Below the pieces are notes generated by a model. The model was given only the letters and a program-made list of their open reading frames with translations, had not been told where the DNA came from and searched no databases. A DNA stretch of 64,000 bases. Source: Candidatus Aminicenantota bacterium (GTDB lineage: Bacteria > Acidobacteriota > Aminicenantia > UBA2199). The stretch spans positions 1 through 64,000 of the forward strand of contig JAPKZK010000019.1 of the NCBI GenBank assembly GCA_026393835.1, in the 5' to 3' direction. Shown piece after piece: positions 1-8,651 of the stretch; the stretch's first letter is position 1; each line of letters begins with the position of its first letter. Made by a program: the position numbers and the translations under genes.

Positions 1-475
1 TCATCAAGTGATTAGAAAAATAAAACCCGATAAAACTGGATAGGGCTACATTCCTCCCCCCGTTAGTGTGCCATTTATCCATTTGCCTGGAAAGCCTCAT
101 AAATCCGAAATATAGGCTTATCTTAGTGACATTCGGGACAGGCAAGAAAATACCAGGATGAACGTCTGTAAAGGGCTTGATAAATCAAGCCCCTACAAAT
201 GGGATCCCCGGAATGGGGTGCGTGCCTGATGGTGTCCGGGATGGAATCTTCCGGTACAGTCCTACAAATAGGCCCCCCGCGCCGCGGGGTGGCATTTTTT
301 TGACATGAAATTAACAGATATTTTTGACTTACAAAAAAAGATGCGGCAGGTGATAAACAGGATAAAGTAAGTTCAGACCCGTTTCTTCAAAGAAAAACAC
401 TTCGATTGTTTGGCCTCAATACCTGGCATGAAAATTGCTTTAATTTATAAATAAAATGAAATAACGGAGTAACTA
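1..475. other. Intergenic region with REP-like palindrome and terminator
   Basis: No gene is visible. The stretch holds a palindrome at 173-196 (GGGCTTGA-TAAA-TCAAGCCC followed by CTAC), a strong GC hairpin at 271-302 followed by a T run, and an AT-rich leader before the TPR gene. TTGACA at 300-305 could be a -35 box, but no convincing -10 lies 16-18 bp downstream, so no promoter is called. Confidence 0.6.
271..302 (+). terminator. Rho-independent terminator-like hairpin
   Basis: CCCCGCG-C-CGCGGGG is a perfect seven-pair stem, extended by GGC on the left and followed by TGGC and seven T. It could end a transcript entering from before the window. A related GC-rich hairpin, also preceded by AATAGGCCCCCCG, occurs at 62281-62325, so this may be a dispersed element used as a terminator. 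Confidence 0.55.
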
Positions 476-2449
476 TTGAGAACGAGAACCGTCTCTCTTC
501 GATTGTCCATCGGCCTGGCCCTTTTTTTGTGCCAGGTATTTGCCTCAACCATCGCCCATGCCGCCTCCATCGATTTAACAAGTATCGAAGAACTACTAAA
601 AAATCAAAATTATTCCATCGCCCTTGAAAGGGCCCTCACCATACTCAATACCAAACAATCCCTCCTATCCCCCAGCGAAGCAGGCAAATTGCACTATCTC
701 ATCGGCGCGGCCTATCACAAAAACGGCAACGCCGACATGGCCGCCACTTATTTGAAAAAAATCGAAACCCAATTCCCCACCTCGGAGTATTTGAAACAAT
801 CCCTCCTGGAACTGGCCGATATTTATAAGGAAGATTATTTTCAACGGGAAGCGTACCTGGAGAAGGTTTTCGATAAGTTCCCCCAAACCCCGGAAGCGGT
901 CTATGCGGGCATCGAACTGAGCAAGGATTATTTCAGCCTGAAAAATTATAAAAAGGCCGTCCCCATTATCGAAAAAATGGTGAAATCGTGGAACGTCGGC
1001 GAACAATACCCCGAGTTGGAGATGCTCCTGGCAATCGTATACGCCGGGACCGATGATACTACCCAGGCCTCCGGTTACCTGAAAATAGCGGAAAACAAAA
1101 TCCCCAAAATCATCAACAGCAATCCGTCGTACCTTTTCGAAGCGGGAAAAATTCATTATCACAACCGGGACCATCAAAAAGCGGCCGCTTATCTCACTAA
1201 ATTGATTAATGTCTACCCCACCTTTAAAGATATCGATGAAGCCGCCATTATCCTGTCGCAATCCTATCAACAGCAAAAAAATTCATTCATGAGCGCCGTC
1301 TACCTCATCAAAGTCCTGGCCAATAACCCCACGGATCAAAAGAAAAAATACGGCCTGCTGTTAAACCTGGGCAAAATCCTGGCCACACTGAAAGAAGAAG
1401 AACTGGAAAAAATAAAAACCAATTACCCCCTCTATGGCGATTCCAAAAGACTACTGACCATGGTAAAGGAAAATTCCCCCGATTCCGACCAGAAGCGAAC
1501 CGCTACCATATTCCTGAGCGGCGAATTCCAGGCAGCCGGGGATTTAAAGCAGTCCACCGATAATTACTATCGCTTCCTGGAAACAAAAAGAGACCCACTG
1601 GTGGAAAAACTCTTTAGAGAGAACCTGGATATATATCTGGACGCCCTCCGACAGGATAAAAATTATGATGAAATATTCAAATTCTGGGCCCTCATCAAAG
1701 AAAAAAAAAGTTATCTGTCGGGCGCCAACCTGGTGAAGTTGGGGGCGGTACTCTTCGACATGCAGTTGTACGGCAATGCCCACGAAATTTACCGCTTCAT
1801 GGACCAATACACCATGTTTTCAGAGTACTGGCCCACCGTGAGACAACAACTGGCGCGCCTCTATATTAAAATGGAGCAATACGACGAATATCTCGATATA
1901 CGCGCCAAAATAGTGATGGACGATGCGTCCGAACCCGAAAAAAGCGAGTTCCTCTACTATACCCTCCAGGCCTACAAAAAAACCGCGAACGGCGAAGAAG
2001 TTAAAAACCTCATCAAAACAGTCGCCCTTAATCCGAAAGAAATCAAAAATACCTTCCAATCTCAAATCCTGGAATTGAAAGCCGAAACCCTGGCCGAAGA
2101 AAAAGACCCCGCAGCCGGCGCCGGCGCCGGAACCGCGGCCCTCGAACTATATAACGAATTGTTCAACTATAAAGGATTGACCGCGTCCCAGAGGATCTCC
2201 CTCCTGGTTAAGACCGCGGATTTAAACTACAACCTGGGAAATTGGCAAGCGGCCCTGGACAATTACAACAGCGCCGAAGAATACCTGGTAAATGACGCCG
2301 GCACTGAAAATAAAGAGTGGATTTTATTCCACAAAATCTCCATATACCGGAATACCGACCGCCCGGGGGAAGCCCAAAAAACGCTGGCTGACCTGAGGAA
2401 ATTAAATCCCACCTCCTTCTGGCTCCGACAGGCCGAAAAGAGAAAATAA
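476..2449 (+). CDS. Exported TPR-repeat protein
   Basis: A 657-residue protein with an N-terminal signal peptide (Arg-rich start, hydrophobic core at residues 10-27, likely cleavage after AHA near 29). It is followed by helical tetratricopeptide-like repeats along its length, for example around residues 70-110, 200-240 and 590-650. The start is TTG at 476, chosen because GGAG lies 8 nt upstream and no ATG gives a complete signal peptide. The stop is 3 nt before the sensor kinase gene, so the three genes are probably one operon. TPR proteins of this kind act as scaffolds in the periplasm or outer envelope; the partner is unknown. A GAGAG linker encoded by a GGCGCC microrepeat lies near residue 546. 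Role is inferred from repeats only. Confidence 0.8.
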   Translation: MRTRTVSLRLSIGLALFLCQVFASTIAHAASIDLTSIEELLKNQNYSIALERALTILNTKQSLLSPSEAGKLHYLIGAAYHKNGNADMAATYLKKIETQFPTSEYLKQSLLELADIYKEDYFQREAYLEKVFDKFPQTPEAVYAGIELSKDYFSLKNYKKAVPIIEKMVKSWNVGEQYPELEMLLAIVYAGTDDTTQASGYLKIAENKIPKIINSNPSYLFEAGKIHYHNRDHQKAAAYLTKLINVYPTFKDIDEAAIILSQSYQQQKNSFMSAVYLIKVLANNPTDQKKKYGLLLNLGKILATLKEEELEKIKTNYPLYGDSKRLLTMVKENSPDSDQKRTATIFLSGEFQAAGDLKQSTDNYYRFLETKRDPLVEKLFRENLDIYLDALRQDKNYDEIFKFWALIKEKKSYLSGANLVKLGAVLFDMQLYGNAHEIYRFMDQYTMFSEYWPTVRQQLARLYIKMEQYDEYLDIRAKIVMDDASEPEKSEFLYYTLQAYKKTANGEEVKNLIKTVALNPKEIKNTFQSQILELKAETLAEEKDPAAGAGAGTAALELYNELFNYKGLTASQRISLLVKTADLNYNLGNWQAALDNYNSAEEYLVNDAGTENKEWILFHKISIYRNTDRPGEAQKTLADLRKLNPTSFWLRQAEKRK

Positions 2450-2452
2450 AAA

Positions 2453-3595
2453 ATGTCGGATAAAGAAGAACTGGAAGAATTAAAAAAAACCTTCGAGGAC
2501 TTCATCGCTACTTCCACCCAATTACAGCAGTCTTATGAAGTCCTGAAAGCAGAATCCCAGCTCCTCTCACTTTACCTTTCCAATATCCTCGAAAACATAC
2601 CTTCCGCTATCCTCGTTTTCGATAACAATTTCAACTTAACCCTGTGGAACAGCATATCAACACACTATTTCCCTTTCCTGGAAAGAAAAAAACCCCCGGT
2701 GCCACAGCAAGATTTAACCCCCATAAATAAGATCGAATCCTTTGCCGGCATAAAAAATATCCTGGAAGGGCAGGGAAAACAGAAACCCATTGAAATAGAA
2801 ACCGAAATCAACGGCGAAAACAAGTGGTTGGAGATCGATTCCTCGGACTTTATCGATAATAAAAAGGAAAAGACCGGGTATTTAATGGTAATCCAGGATA
2901 AGACCGAATTCAAAAAATTGCAGATCAAGTCCCGGCAGGAAGACCGTTTGCGGGTCATGGGCGAGCTGGCCGCGGGCATGGCCCACGAAATCCGCAACCC
3001 CCTCGGAAGCATCGAATTAATGGTCACCCTGATGCAGGAAGACGAAGCCCACAAAACCGATAAACGCGGCTCCGAACTATTATCCCGCATACGAAGCTCC
3101 GTGGATAACATGAACCACATCGTCACCAACATCCTCCTCTATACCAAAGACCTCCACCTTGAACAGTCCCAATTCCCCGTAGAAAAACTCCTCACCGACG
3201 CCGAAAGCATTGCCCTCAATACCATTACCAAAAAACAGGTCATGGTGGAGAAAAACATCGCCCCTACCCTACTCTCAGCCGATTACGAGTTGTTAAAGCA
3301 AAGCATTGCCAATGTGCTAATAAACGCCGCCCAGGCCGCGCCCATCCAGGGCCGCATAACCATTGAAACCGAAGCCAAAAAAGACCGCCTGCTGATTAAA
3401 ATAAAAGACAACGGCCCGGGAATCCCCGAAGACATCAAAGAAAAAATCTTCAAACCCTTTTTCACCACCAAAACCACCGGCACGGGACTGGGACTGGCAA
3501 TGGTAAAACGCGTAATCGAAGCCCACGCCGGCAATATATTTTTCCAATCCGGCCCCAAAGGGACTTTATTTATTATCGAAATTCCGCTAAAATAA
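2453..3595 (+). CDS. NtrB-like sensor histidine kinase
   Basis: A 380-residue cytoplasmic kinase with no membrane segment. A coiled-coil start (1-45) leads to a PAS-like sensor (about 48-155), then HisKA with the phospho-acceptor in MAHEIRNPLGS (His178). The HATPase domain has an N box (NVLINAAQAA), a G1 box (DNGPGIP), an F box (FKPFFTTK) and a G2 box (GTGLGLAMV). All catalytic boxes look intact. The following gene, 4 nt away, is a sigma-54 response regulator, so this is the cognate kinase of an NtrB/NtrC-type pair. The signal sensed is unknown. The translational coupling on both sides suggests the upstream TPR protein belongs to the same circuit. Confidence 0.9.
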   Translation: MSDKEELEELKKTFEDFIATSTQLQQSYEVLKAESQLLSLYLSNILENIPSAILVFDNNFNLTLWNSISTHYFPFLERKKPPVPQQDLTPINKIESFAGIKNILEGQGKQKPIEIETEINGENKWLEIDSSDFIDNKKEKTGYLMVIQDKTEFKKLQIKSRQEDRLRVMGELAAGMAHEIRNPLGSIELMVTLMQEDEAHKTDKRGSELLSRIRSSVDNMNHIVTNILLYTKDLHLEQSQFPVEKLLTDAESIALNTITKKQVMVEKNIAPTLLSADYELLKQSIANVLINAAQAAPIQGRITIETEAKKDRLLIKIKDNGPGIPEDIKEKIFKPFFTTKTTGTGLGLAMVKRVIEAHAGNIFFQSGPKGTLFIIEIPLK

Positions 3596-3599
3596 ACAC

Positions 3600-4922
3600 A
3601 TGGAACCAAAAGACATATTAATAGTCGATGACGATGAAAACATGAATTTCGCCCTCGGCGAAACCCTGCACAGGAAAAATTACAGCCTGGATAAAGCCTT
3701 TTCATATCTTGAAGCCAAGGAAAAAATCAATTTCTACAATTATCCCATGGTTATCACCGACGTCCGCATGCCCGACGGCAGCGGCATAGACCTGGCCGCC
3801 GAGATCAAGAAAAAAAGCCCGGAAACAAAAATCATCGTTATCACCGCCTACGGCAAAATCGAAGACGCCGTCGCCGCATTGAAAAACGGCGCCGAAGATT
3901 ACATCTTAAAACCCTTCCCCGCCGAGAAAATCCTGGAACTGGTGGAACAACACTTTCCCGGCGCTTTTAACCGCAACCCGGCGGCCGATTTTTTAACCAA
4001 AGACCCCCAGTTGCTGGAGATCGTCGAAAAAGTAAGCAAAGCCGCCCGCAGTAACGCCTCCATCCTCATGAGCGGCGAAAGCGGCACCGGCAAAGAAGTA
4101 CTGGCGCGCTATATCCACCGCAGCAGTCCCCGCAAAGAAGGCCCTTACATCGCCATCAATTGCGCCGCCATCCCGGAAAACCTCCTCGAAAGCGAACTCT
4201 TCGGCTATGAAAAAGGCGCCTTTACCGGCGCCGATAAATTCAAACCCGGCAAATTCGAACTGGCCGATAAAGGCACCCTCGTTCTCGACGAAATCGGCGA
4301 TATGCCCCTTAACCTCCAGGCCAAAATCCTGCGCGTACTCCAGGAAAAAGAAGTCGACCGCCTGGGCGGCAAAAAAACCATCCCCGTGGACGCCCGCGTA
4401 ATCTCCCTCACCAACCACGATATCCAACAAAAACTCCTGGATAAATCCTTCCGCGAAGACCTCCTCTTCCGCCTCAACGTCGTCGAATTCGAAATCCCAC
4501 CCCTGCGCAAACGACCGGACGATATCCAATACCTTTCCCAATACTTTCTCAAAGTATACGAACGCGATACCGGCAAAACAAACCTCGAATTCAGCAAAAA
4601 AGCCCTGGATAAATTAATGGCCTATTCCTGGCCCGGAAATGTCCGCGAACTGCAAAACGTCATCCACAGGACTACGATCTTCAGCGAGGGAAATCAAATC
4701 CAGGAAAACGATATCCAATTCAAAACCTATATATTCCAGCCCGCTTCCTCCCTGGAAAAAGGAGTAATCACCGTCGCCGATATGGAGAAAGACCTGATAC
4801 TACACACCCTGGAAAAAACAGGAAATAATAAATCAAAAGCCGCTGAAATCCTGGGCATCTCTTCCCGTACCTTACGCAATAAATTAAAAGAATACAGCCT
4901 GGACGACGGAAATGATGATTAA
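3600..4922 (+). CDS. NtrC-family sigma-54 response regulator
   Basis: A 440-residue activator with three domains. The receiver (1-120) has the acidic pocket DDD at 10-12 and phospho-acceptor Asp54 in VITDVRMP. The AAA+ domain (about 135-370) has Walker A GESGTGKE, the sigma-54 contact loop GAFTGA, and Walker B LVLDEIGD. A Fis-type helix-turn-helix lies at the C-terminus (AAEILGISSRTLRNKLKEY). All residues needed for ATP-driven sigma-54 open-complex formation are present. It is partnered with the kinase directly upstream. A hairpin element follows at 4931-4990. No obvious -24/-12 promoter was located in the window by eye, so targets are unknown. Confidence 0.93.
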   Translation: MEPKDILIVDDDENMNFALGETLHRKNYSLDKAFSYLEAKEKINFYNYPMVITDVRMPDGSGIDLAAEIKKKSPETKIIVITAYGKIEDAVAALKNGAEDYILKPFPAEKILELVEQHFPGAFNRNPAADFLTKDPQLLEIVEKVSKAARSNASILMSGESGTGKEVLARYIHRSSPRKEGPYIAINCAAIPENLLESELFGYEKGAFTGADKFKPGKFELADKGTLVLDEIGDMPLNLQAKILRVLQEKEVDRLGGKKTIPVDARVISLTNHDIQQKLLDKSFREDLLFRLNVVEFEIPPLRKRPDDIQYLSQYFLKVYERDTGKTNLEFSKKALDKLMAYSWPGNVRELQNVIHRTTIFSEGNQIQENDIQFKTYIFQPASSLEKGVITVADMEKDLILHTLEKTGNNKSKAAEILGISSRTLRNKLKEYSLDDGNDD

Positions 4923-4930
4923 TAACAAAA

Positions 4931-4990
4931 TGCCTTCGGCGACCAGAGACCTTTTTGAAAAAAGGTCCCTGGACCCCCAAAAACTTTTTT
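4931..4990 (-). repeat. Hairpin-CCGGAGGCA dispersed element, copy 1
   Basis: A roughly 60-bp element in reverse orientation relative to copies at 6941 and 25323. Its hairpin arms are AGACCTTTTT and AAAAAGGTCC, followed on the plus strand by CCCCCAAAAACTTTTTT. It sits between the sigma-54 activator and the ankyrin gene and could stop plus-strand transcription. An open frame runs through it into the ankyrin gene, but the ankyrin start lies downstream. Confidence 0.7.
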
Positions 4991-5005
4991 ATTGGAGGAA
5001 CCATA

Positions 5006-6922
5006 GTGTCAAAGCAAGACCAGTTAGAAAAAGCAATATTGGAAAACAATCCCGGTAAAGTCGAGAAATTACTCAAACCGGGACTCTTTGGAATCATCGA
5101 AGCAGTGGACGTTAATGCACCCATCGAAGGAGAAAGCGAACACACCGGCTGGACCCCATTAATGATCGCCGCCGAAAAAAGCACCCGCGAAGTCATACAA
5201 GTACTCCTGGACAACAGCGCCGATATCGATGCAGCAAATAACCGCGACAAAGACGGCGAAACCCCGCTAACCATCGCAACGAAAAACAACCGCCCGGACA
5301 TCTCCCAATTCCTTATCACCCACGGCGCAAACATTAACTCCAGGAACAAAAAAGGAAACCACCCCCTGCATATCGCCGTTTCCAAAGGATATGAAAACAT
5401 ATTCGATTTACTTATCGCCGGCGGCGCAGAGATCGACGCCAGGAACAACGACGGCGATACCCCCTTGATCGCCGCATTGGTCGGCGACCATAAAAAAATA
5501 GCGGAGTCGCTTTTAAATAAAGGCGCATCCGTTAAAGTCAAAACCCAAAAAGGCCTCTCGCCGCTCCTCCTGGCCTCGGCGAAAGGGTATCAAGATATGG
5601 TGGAAACCATAATCGCCAGGGGCGCGGAGATAAATGTAAAAAACGCCAACGGCGATACCCCTTTCACAGTCGCATTGACCAATGGCCGCCAGGAAATAGC
5701 CCAAATACTCATGAACCACGGCGCAGACATTAACGGCAAAAATCAAAAAGGATATACCCCGTTAATGCTGGCCGCGCAAAAAGGATATGAAACCCTGGTG
5801 AACGCATTGCTGGCTAAAGGCGCCGATGTCAATGACGGGGATAACGAAGGTGAGACGCCACTCTCAATAGCTGAAAAAAATAAAAATACCCCCATTATCC
5901 AGGCCATCCGTGCAAAAATAAACCAAAAAGCCGGGGCCATCGACTCAGTCAAAGACGCGGACGCCGCTGAAATAAAAAAACTACTGGACGCGGGTTTCGA
6001 TGTAAACACCCGGAAAGAAGATGGAATCACAATGCTGATGATAGCTGCGCTTAATGACCGCCAGGATATAGTAGAGTTATTGATTTCGTCCGGGGTAGAC
6101 CTGGACCTGGAAGATGACAATGGCGATACCGCGCTCATCCTGGCCGTGCGGCAGGGGCATCACCCGGTCGCCGAGCAGCTCGTTTTTGCCGGGGCCGATA
6201 TCGATGCCATGAACCATAACGGGTGGAGTTCATTAATGTTTGCCGTCGTTCAAGACCGAAAAGACACCGTAGAATTATTAATCGCCAATGGCGCCAACAT
6301 GGACCTGGGGAGTAACGGCCCCTGGATAAAATCATACCTCGAAGGCGAATTTGAAGAACTGGCGAAACCGGGGCCGGATGGCGGTGTAGGCGCTGGCGTT
6401 CCCGTGAAAGGGGGGCGCAGTGATGAGTTTTTCAAAGCCGCCGAGAAAGGCAATTGGGATAAAATAAAAAAATCATTAAGTGAAGGGTTCCCCATCGATA
6501 CCCGGGATGAAGAAGGTTCCACAGTCTTGATGATTGCCGCCTTTTTCGGGCAAAAGGCGTTGTGTTTCCGGCTCATATTAGCGGGGATCGATATTCAGAC
6601 TAAAAATAAGAAGGGAAATAATACATTGATGACAGTTTGTGAAAGTGAGAAAGAGCAGTTGGAGCTGGCCGCTTTTTTGATAATGAAAGGAGTGGATGTC
6701 GATGAAAGCAATTCCGGGGGGGTAACCGCGTTGATGAAAGCCGCCGGCAAGGGGCATTATCGAACCGTGAAGTTGCTCATTGCAAACGGGGCCGATGTCG
6801 ATCGCAAGGACCGGGACTCCGCTGCTGCGTTAAATTGGGCAGAGCAGCAGGGGCATAAAGATATCGTTAAATTGCTTATCGCCTCCGGCGATAAGAAACC
6901 CTTTCGAGAAAGGGTTTCTTGA
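5006..6922 (+). CDS. Ankyrin-repeat protein
   Basis: About 638 residues starting at GTG 5006, chosen because GGAGG lies 7 nt upstream; the in-frame ATG at 4955 falls inside a repeat element and has no ribosome-binding site. No signal peptide, so probably cytoplasmic. Some 16-18 ankyrin repeats of 33 residues carry the pattern G-TPL--A---G---I---L---GA-I, in two blocks separated by a Gly-rich linker (GPDGGVGAGVP, near residue 470). Ankyrin proteins bind other proteins; no partner is evident. The last codons lie inside a perfect hairpin at 6893-6920, so the C-terminal tail KKPFRERVS may come from repeat DNA. Confidence 0.88.
   Translation: MSKQDQLEKAILENNPGKVEKLLKPGLFGIIEAVDVNAPIEGESEHTGWTPLMIAAEKSTREVIQVLLDNSADIDAANNRDKDGETPLTIATKNNRPDISQFLITHGANINSRNKKGNHPLHIAVSKGYENIFDLLIAGGAEIDARNNDGDTPLIAALVGDHKKIAESLLNKGASVKVKTQKGLSPLLLASAKGYQDMVETIIARGAEINVKNANGDTPFTVALTNGRQEIAQILMNHGADINGKNQKGYTPLMLAAQKGYETLVNALLAKGADVNDGDNEGETPLSIAEKNKNTPIIQAIRAKINQKAGAIDSVKDADAAEIKKLLDAGFDVNTRKEDGITMLMIAALNDRQDIVELLISSGVDLDLEDDNGDTALILAVRQGHHPVAEQLVFAGADIDAMNHNGWSSLMFAVVQDRKDTVELLIANGANMDLGSNGPWIKSYLEGEFEELAKPGPDGGVGAGVPVKGGRSDEFFKAAEKGNWDKIKKSLSEGFPIDTRDEEGSTVLMIAAFFGQKALCFRLILAGIDIQTKNKKGNNTLMTVCESEKEQLELAAFLIMKGVDVDESNSGGVTALMKAAGKGHYRTVKLLIANGADVDRKDRDSAAALNWAEQQGHKDIVKLLIASGDKKPFRERVS
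6893..6920 (+). terminator. Hairpin over the ankyrin gene end
   Basis: AAGAAACCCTTTC and GAAAGGGTTTCTT form a 13-pair stem around GA, overlapping the last codons and stop of the ankyrin gene. There is no long T run after it. It may terminate weakly or stabilise the transcript end. Confidence 0.45.
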
Positions 6923-6940
6923 CTTCCCAAAGCTTTTCAT

Positions 6941-7002
6941 TATCAAAAGTTTTTGGGGGTCCAGGGACCTTTTTTCAAAAAGGTCCCTGGATGCCGGAGG
7001 CA
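6941..7002 (+). repeat. Hairpin-CCGGAGGCA dispersed element, copy 2
   Basis: TATCAAAAGTTTTTGGGGG is followed by a hairpin (CCAGGGACCTTTTT and AAAAAGGTCCCTGG around TC) and then ATGCCGGAGGCA. It matches the copy at 25323 in orientation and the one at 4931 in reverse. It lies just before the leucine-rich-repeat fragment, but its GGAGG is about 28 nt from that start, too far to serve it directly. Confidence 0.75.
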
Positions 7003-7028
7003 AAAAACAAAAAAGTGGAACATATCTA

Positions 7029-7352
7029 ATGATGAACGATTTAGAGATACTCAGCCAATTGGAAAAAGAGAGTGGCATGTCATTAACAAAGCGGCTCCTG
7101 GAAGAGATTATGTATTATTACAGCGGTGCGGGTTACACCCTTGATGAAAATGAGCATATAATCGGGTTCAATTTAAGTTATTTAAAAACAGGGCAGTTGC
7201 CTGCCTCGCTTTCAAAATTAAGCAATCTAAGGGAAAGGATAGACCTGGCCGGCAATCCCCTGGAAAAGCCGCCCCTGGAGATCATCAAAAAGGGCAAAGA
7301 AGCCATGAGGGCCTATTTTGCCGACCCCGGCGCCTATTTAGCGGTTATCTGA
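7029..7352 (+). pseudogene. Leucine-rich-repeat / Roc-type protein, N-terminal fragment
   Basis: 107 residues. The C-terminal half has a leucine-rich-repeat signature running into NPLEKPPLEIIKKGKEAM, the junction that in bacterial ROCO (LRR-Roc-COR GTPase) proteins leads into the GTPase domain. Here the protein stops 14 residues later, at a TGA lying in a MITE-like repeat (GTTATCTGAAAA), so no GTPase follows. I infer a gene cut short by repeat insertion or deletion. It could still be expressed as a small LRR protein. ATG at 7029 or 7032 is possible; neither has a good ribosome-binding site. Confidence 0.55.
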
Positions 7353-7425
7353 AAAAACATTGCCCAGGGCGCAATTTGGTAGGGAACAGGCATTGCCTGT
7401 TCCTTCAAATACCCCGTTGGAACTG
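7344..7425 (+). repeat. MITE-like element, partial copy (7 kb)
   Basis: Begins TTATCTGAAAA, continues CCCAGGGCGCAATTTGG and the palindrome GGAACAGGCA-T-TGCCTGTTCC (7383-7403), then TTCAAATACCCCGTTGGAAC. The same order of blocks is found at 35422-35565. The right-hand end (CTTTTCGGATAG) is absent here. Confidence 0.6.
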
Positions 7426-7450
7426 ACGCCAAATCCATTACCTTATATCC

Positions 7451-8359
7451 CTACATTCCATAGACTGTAATTTTTGTACCTTTGAAGGTTTTATCTCGTC
7501 TGAATATCCTGTCATGCCACGACTTTTTTTTCGCCCTGTTAAAAACCAATAAATATCCTTCCGTCGTCCCGCATTTATCCATATACTCCCAGGTTTGTTC
7601 AAGACCTTTTTTTATCGTTGTTTCCAGGCCCCCATATATTAGTTTTAATTCGATAATTACTTGTTGGACGCCATTTTTATATGGCCAGAAAACCAATAGA
7701 TCGGTTCTCTGTCGCCCCAACCCGTATTCCCGCTCGACTCGTCCGCCGCCGGTGATAATGGTTTTATCTTTATCCGAATGTATGCGATAATCCCTGACAT
7801 CGCGGACACCGCACAGGATGATACTTTGCGGAAACATACCCGGGCGCTTCGGATAACCGCTGCGCAACTGCCGGAGCACGGAAATCAACGTATCTCCCAC
7901 CAGGGCATCGATTTCATCGATAAAAAGGATTATCGGTTTTTCATTAGCCCGGCACCATTGATTCAAGGTTTCGTTCAAAGCGGAGAATTCTCCGCCGGTA
8001 TCATAAATTTGCTTCCATTTCTCTTTAAAAAACGAATCGCCAAGGTAATCGAAAGCGTCCTGCGCCAATGCATTAAGGATGGCTTTTATTCCTTCCTTCA
8101 CATTTTCCCTGGCTGCCTGGGCAGATTCGATATTCACGTACAGGCATATATATTTTCCCTGGGCGTTCAGGTAATCCATCAGCGCAAGCATGTAGGATGT
8201 TTTACCGGTTTGCCGGGGCGCGTGAAGGACAAAATATTTTTGGTTATCGATGAGAAATTGCATCTCGTCGAGATCGATCCGGTGAAGAGGATCAATATTG
8301 TAGTGATTCATCCGGTTAATCGGTCCTGCTGTATTAAAATGTTTTTGGGCCATACTCAT
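7451..8359 (-). CDS. AAA ATPase fused to PD-(D/E)XK nuclease, internally shortened
   Basis: 302 residues. Residues 40-205 form a P-loop ATPase with Walker A APRQTGKT (47-54) and Walker B IILFIDEID (143-151). From about 207 a PD-(D/E)XK-type nuclease domain follows: RTDLLVFWP, then VIIELKLIYGG with catalytic D220 and E-x-K. Related proteins that I recall carry some 200 residues of helical lid and winged-helix sequence between these parts. Here the ATPase ends abruptly at TIITGG and the nuclease begins at RVEREYGLG, which suggests an in-frame deletion. Two other proteins in this window (28819 and 30614) have the same general ATPase-nuclease plan at full length. Function is unknown; such proteins are often in mobile or defence settings. 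Confidence 0.75.
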   Translation of the reverse strand: MSMAQKHFNTAGPINRMNHYNIDPLHRIDLDEMQFLIDNQKYFVLHAPRQTGKTSYMLALMDYLNAQGKYICLYVNIESAQAARENVKEGIKAILNALAQDAFDYLGDSFFKEKWKQIYDTGGEFSALNETLNQWCRANEKPIILFIDEIDALVGDTLISVLRQLRSGYPKRPGMFPQSIILCGVRDVRDYRIHSDKDKTIITGGGRVEREYGLGRQRTDLLVFWPYKNGVQQVIIELKLIYGGLETTIKKGLEQTWEYMDKCGTTEGYLLVFNRAKKKSWHDRIFRRDKTFKGTKITVYGM

Positions 8360-8651
8360 GGGTTTATTTTAGAATAATCGGTGTGATATGTCAATTGTTC
8401 TATTATTTTTCCCCTCCCCACGCCGCGTAGACCACGAAAATACTGTCTATATTCGTCTATTATTGTCTGTGTCAGTCCGTGTTCGTCGCCTAAATGTGGC
8501 TTTTTTTTTTAATTCGTGTTAATTCGTGTAATTCGTGGGCCCCGGGAAGAGTGATAGCGTGATTGAATGATGAATGATGAATGATGAATGATGAAGAAAA
8601 ATCTGTCCCAACTTCTTAACTTCTCAACTTCTGCTTTTCAGTGGGCCTGGA
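8360..8651. repeat. Intergenic repeat cluster (8.4-8.6 kb)
   Basis: No gene. It holds GTCTGTGTCAGTCCGTGTTC-type repeats (about 8445-8490), TGGC followed by a T run (about 8498-8510), three ATTCGTG units at a 10-bp period (8511-8540), and TGAATGA in tandem at a 7-bp period (8564-8596). It separates the convergent end of the priA operon from the start of the ATPase-nuclease gene. Confidence 0.65.

Noticed and set aside
300-330. TTGACA promoter before the TPR gene
   Set aside because: No acceptable -10 box at 16-18 bp spacing.
665-1276. Long minus-strand frame opposite the TPR gene, and similar long frames opposite the sigma-54 activator and the propeller proteins
   Set aside because: They mirror codon bias of real genes on the other strand, lack start signals, and encode Phe/Gly-rich sequence without family features.
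4955-5005. Upstream ATG start for the ankyrin protein
   Set aside because: It lies inside a hairpin repeat element without a Shine-Dalgarno sequence; GTG 5006 has GGAGG at good spacing.
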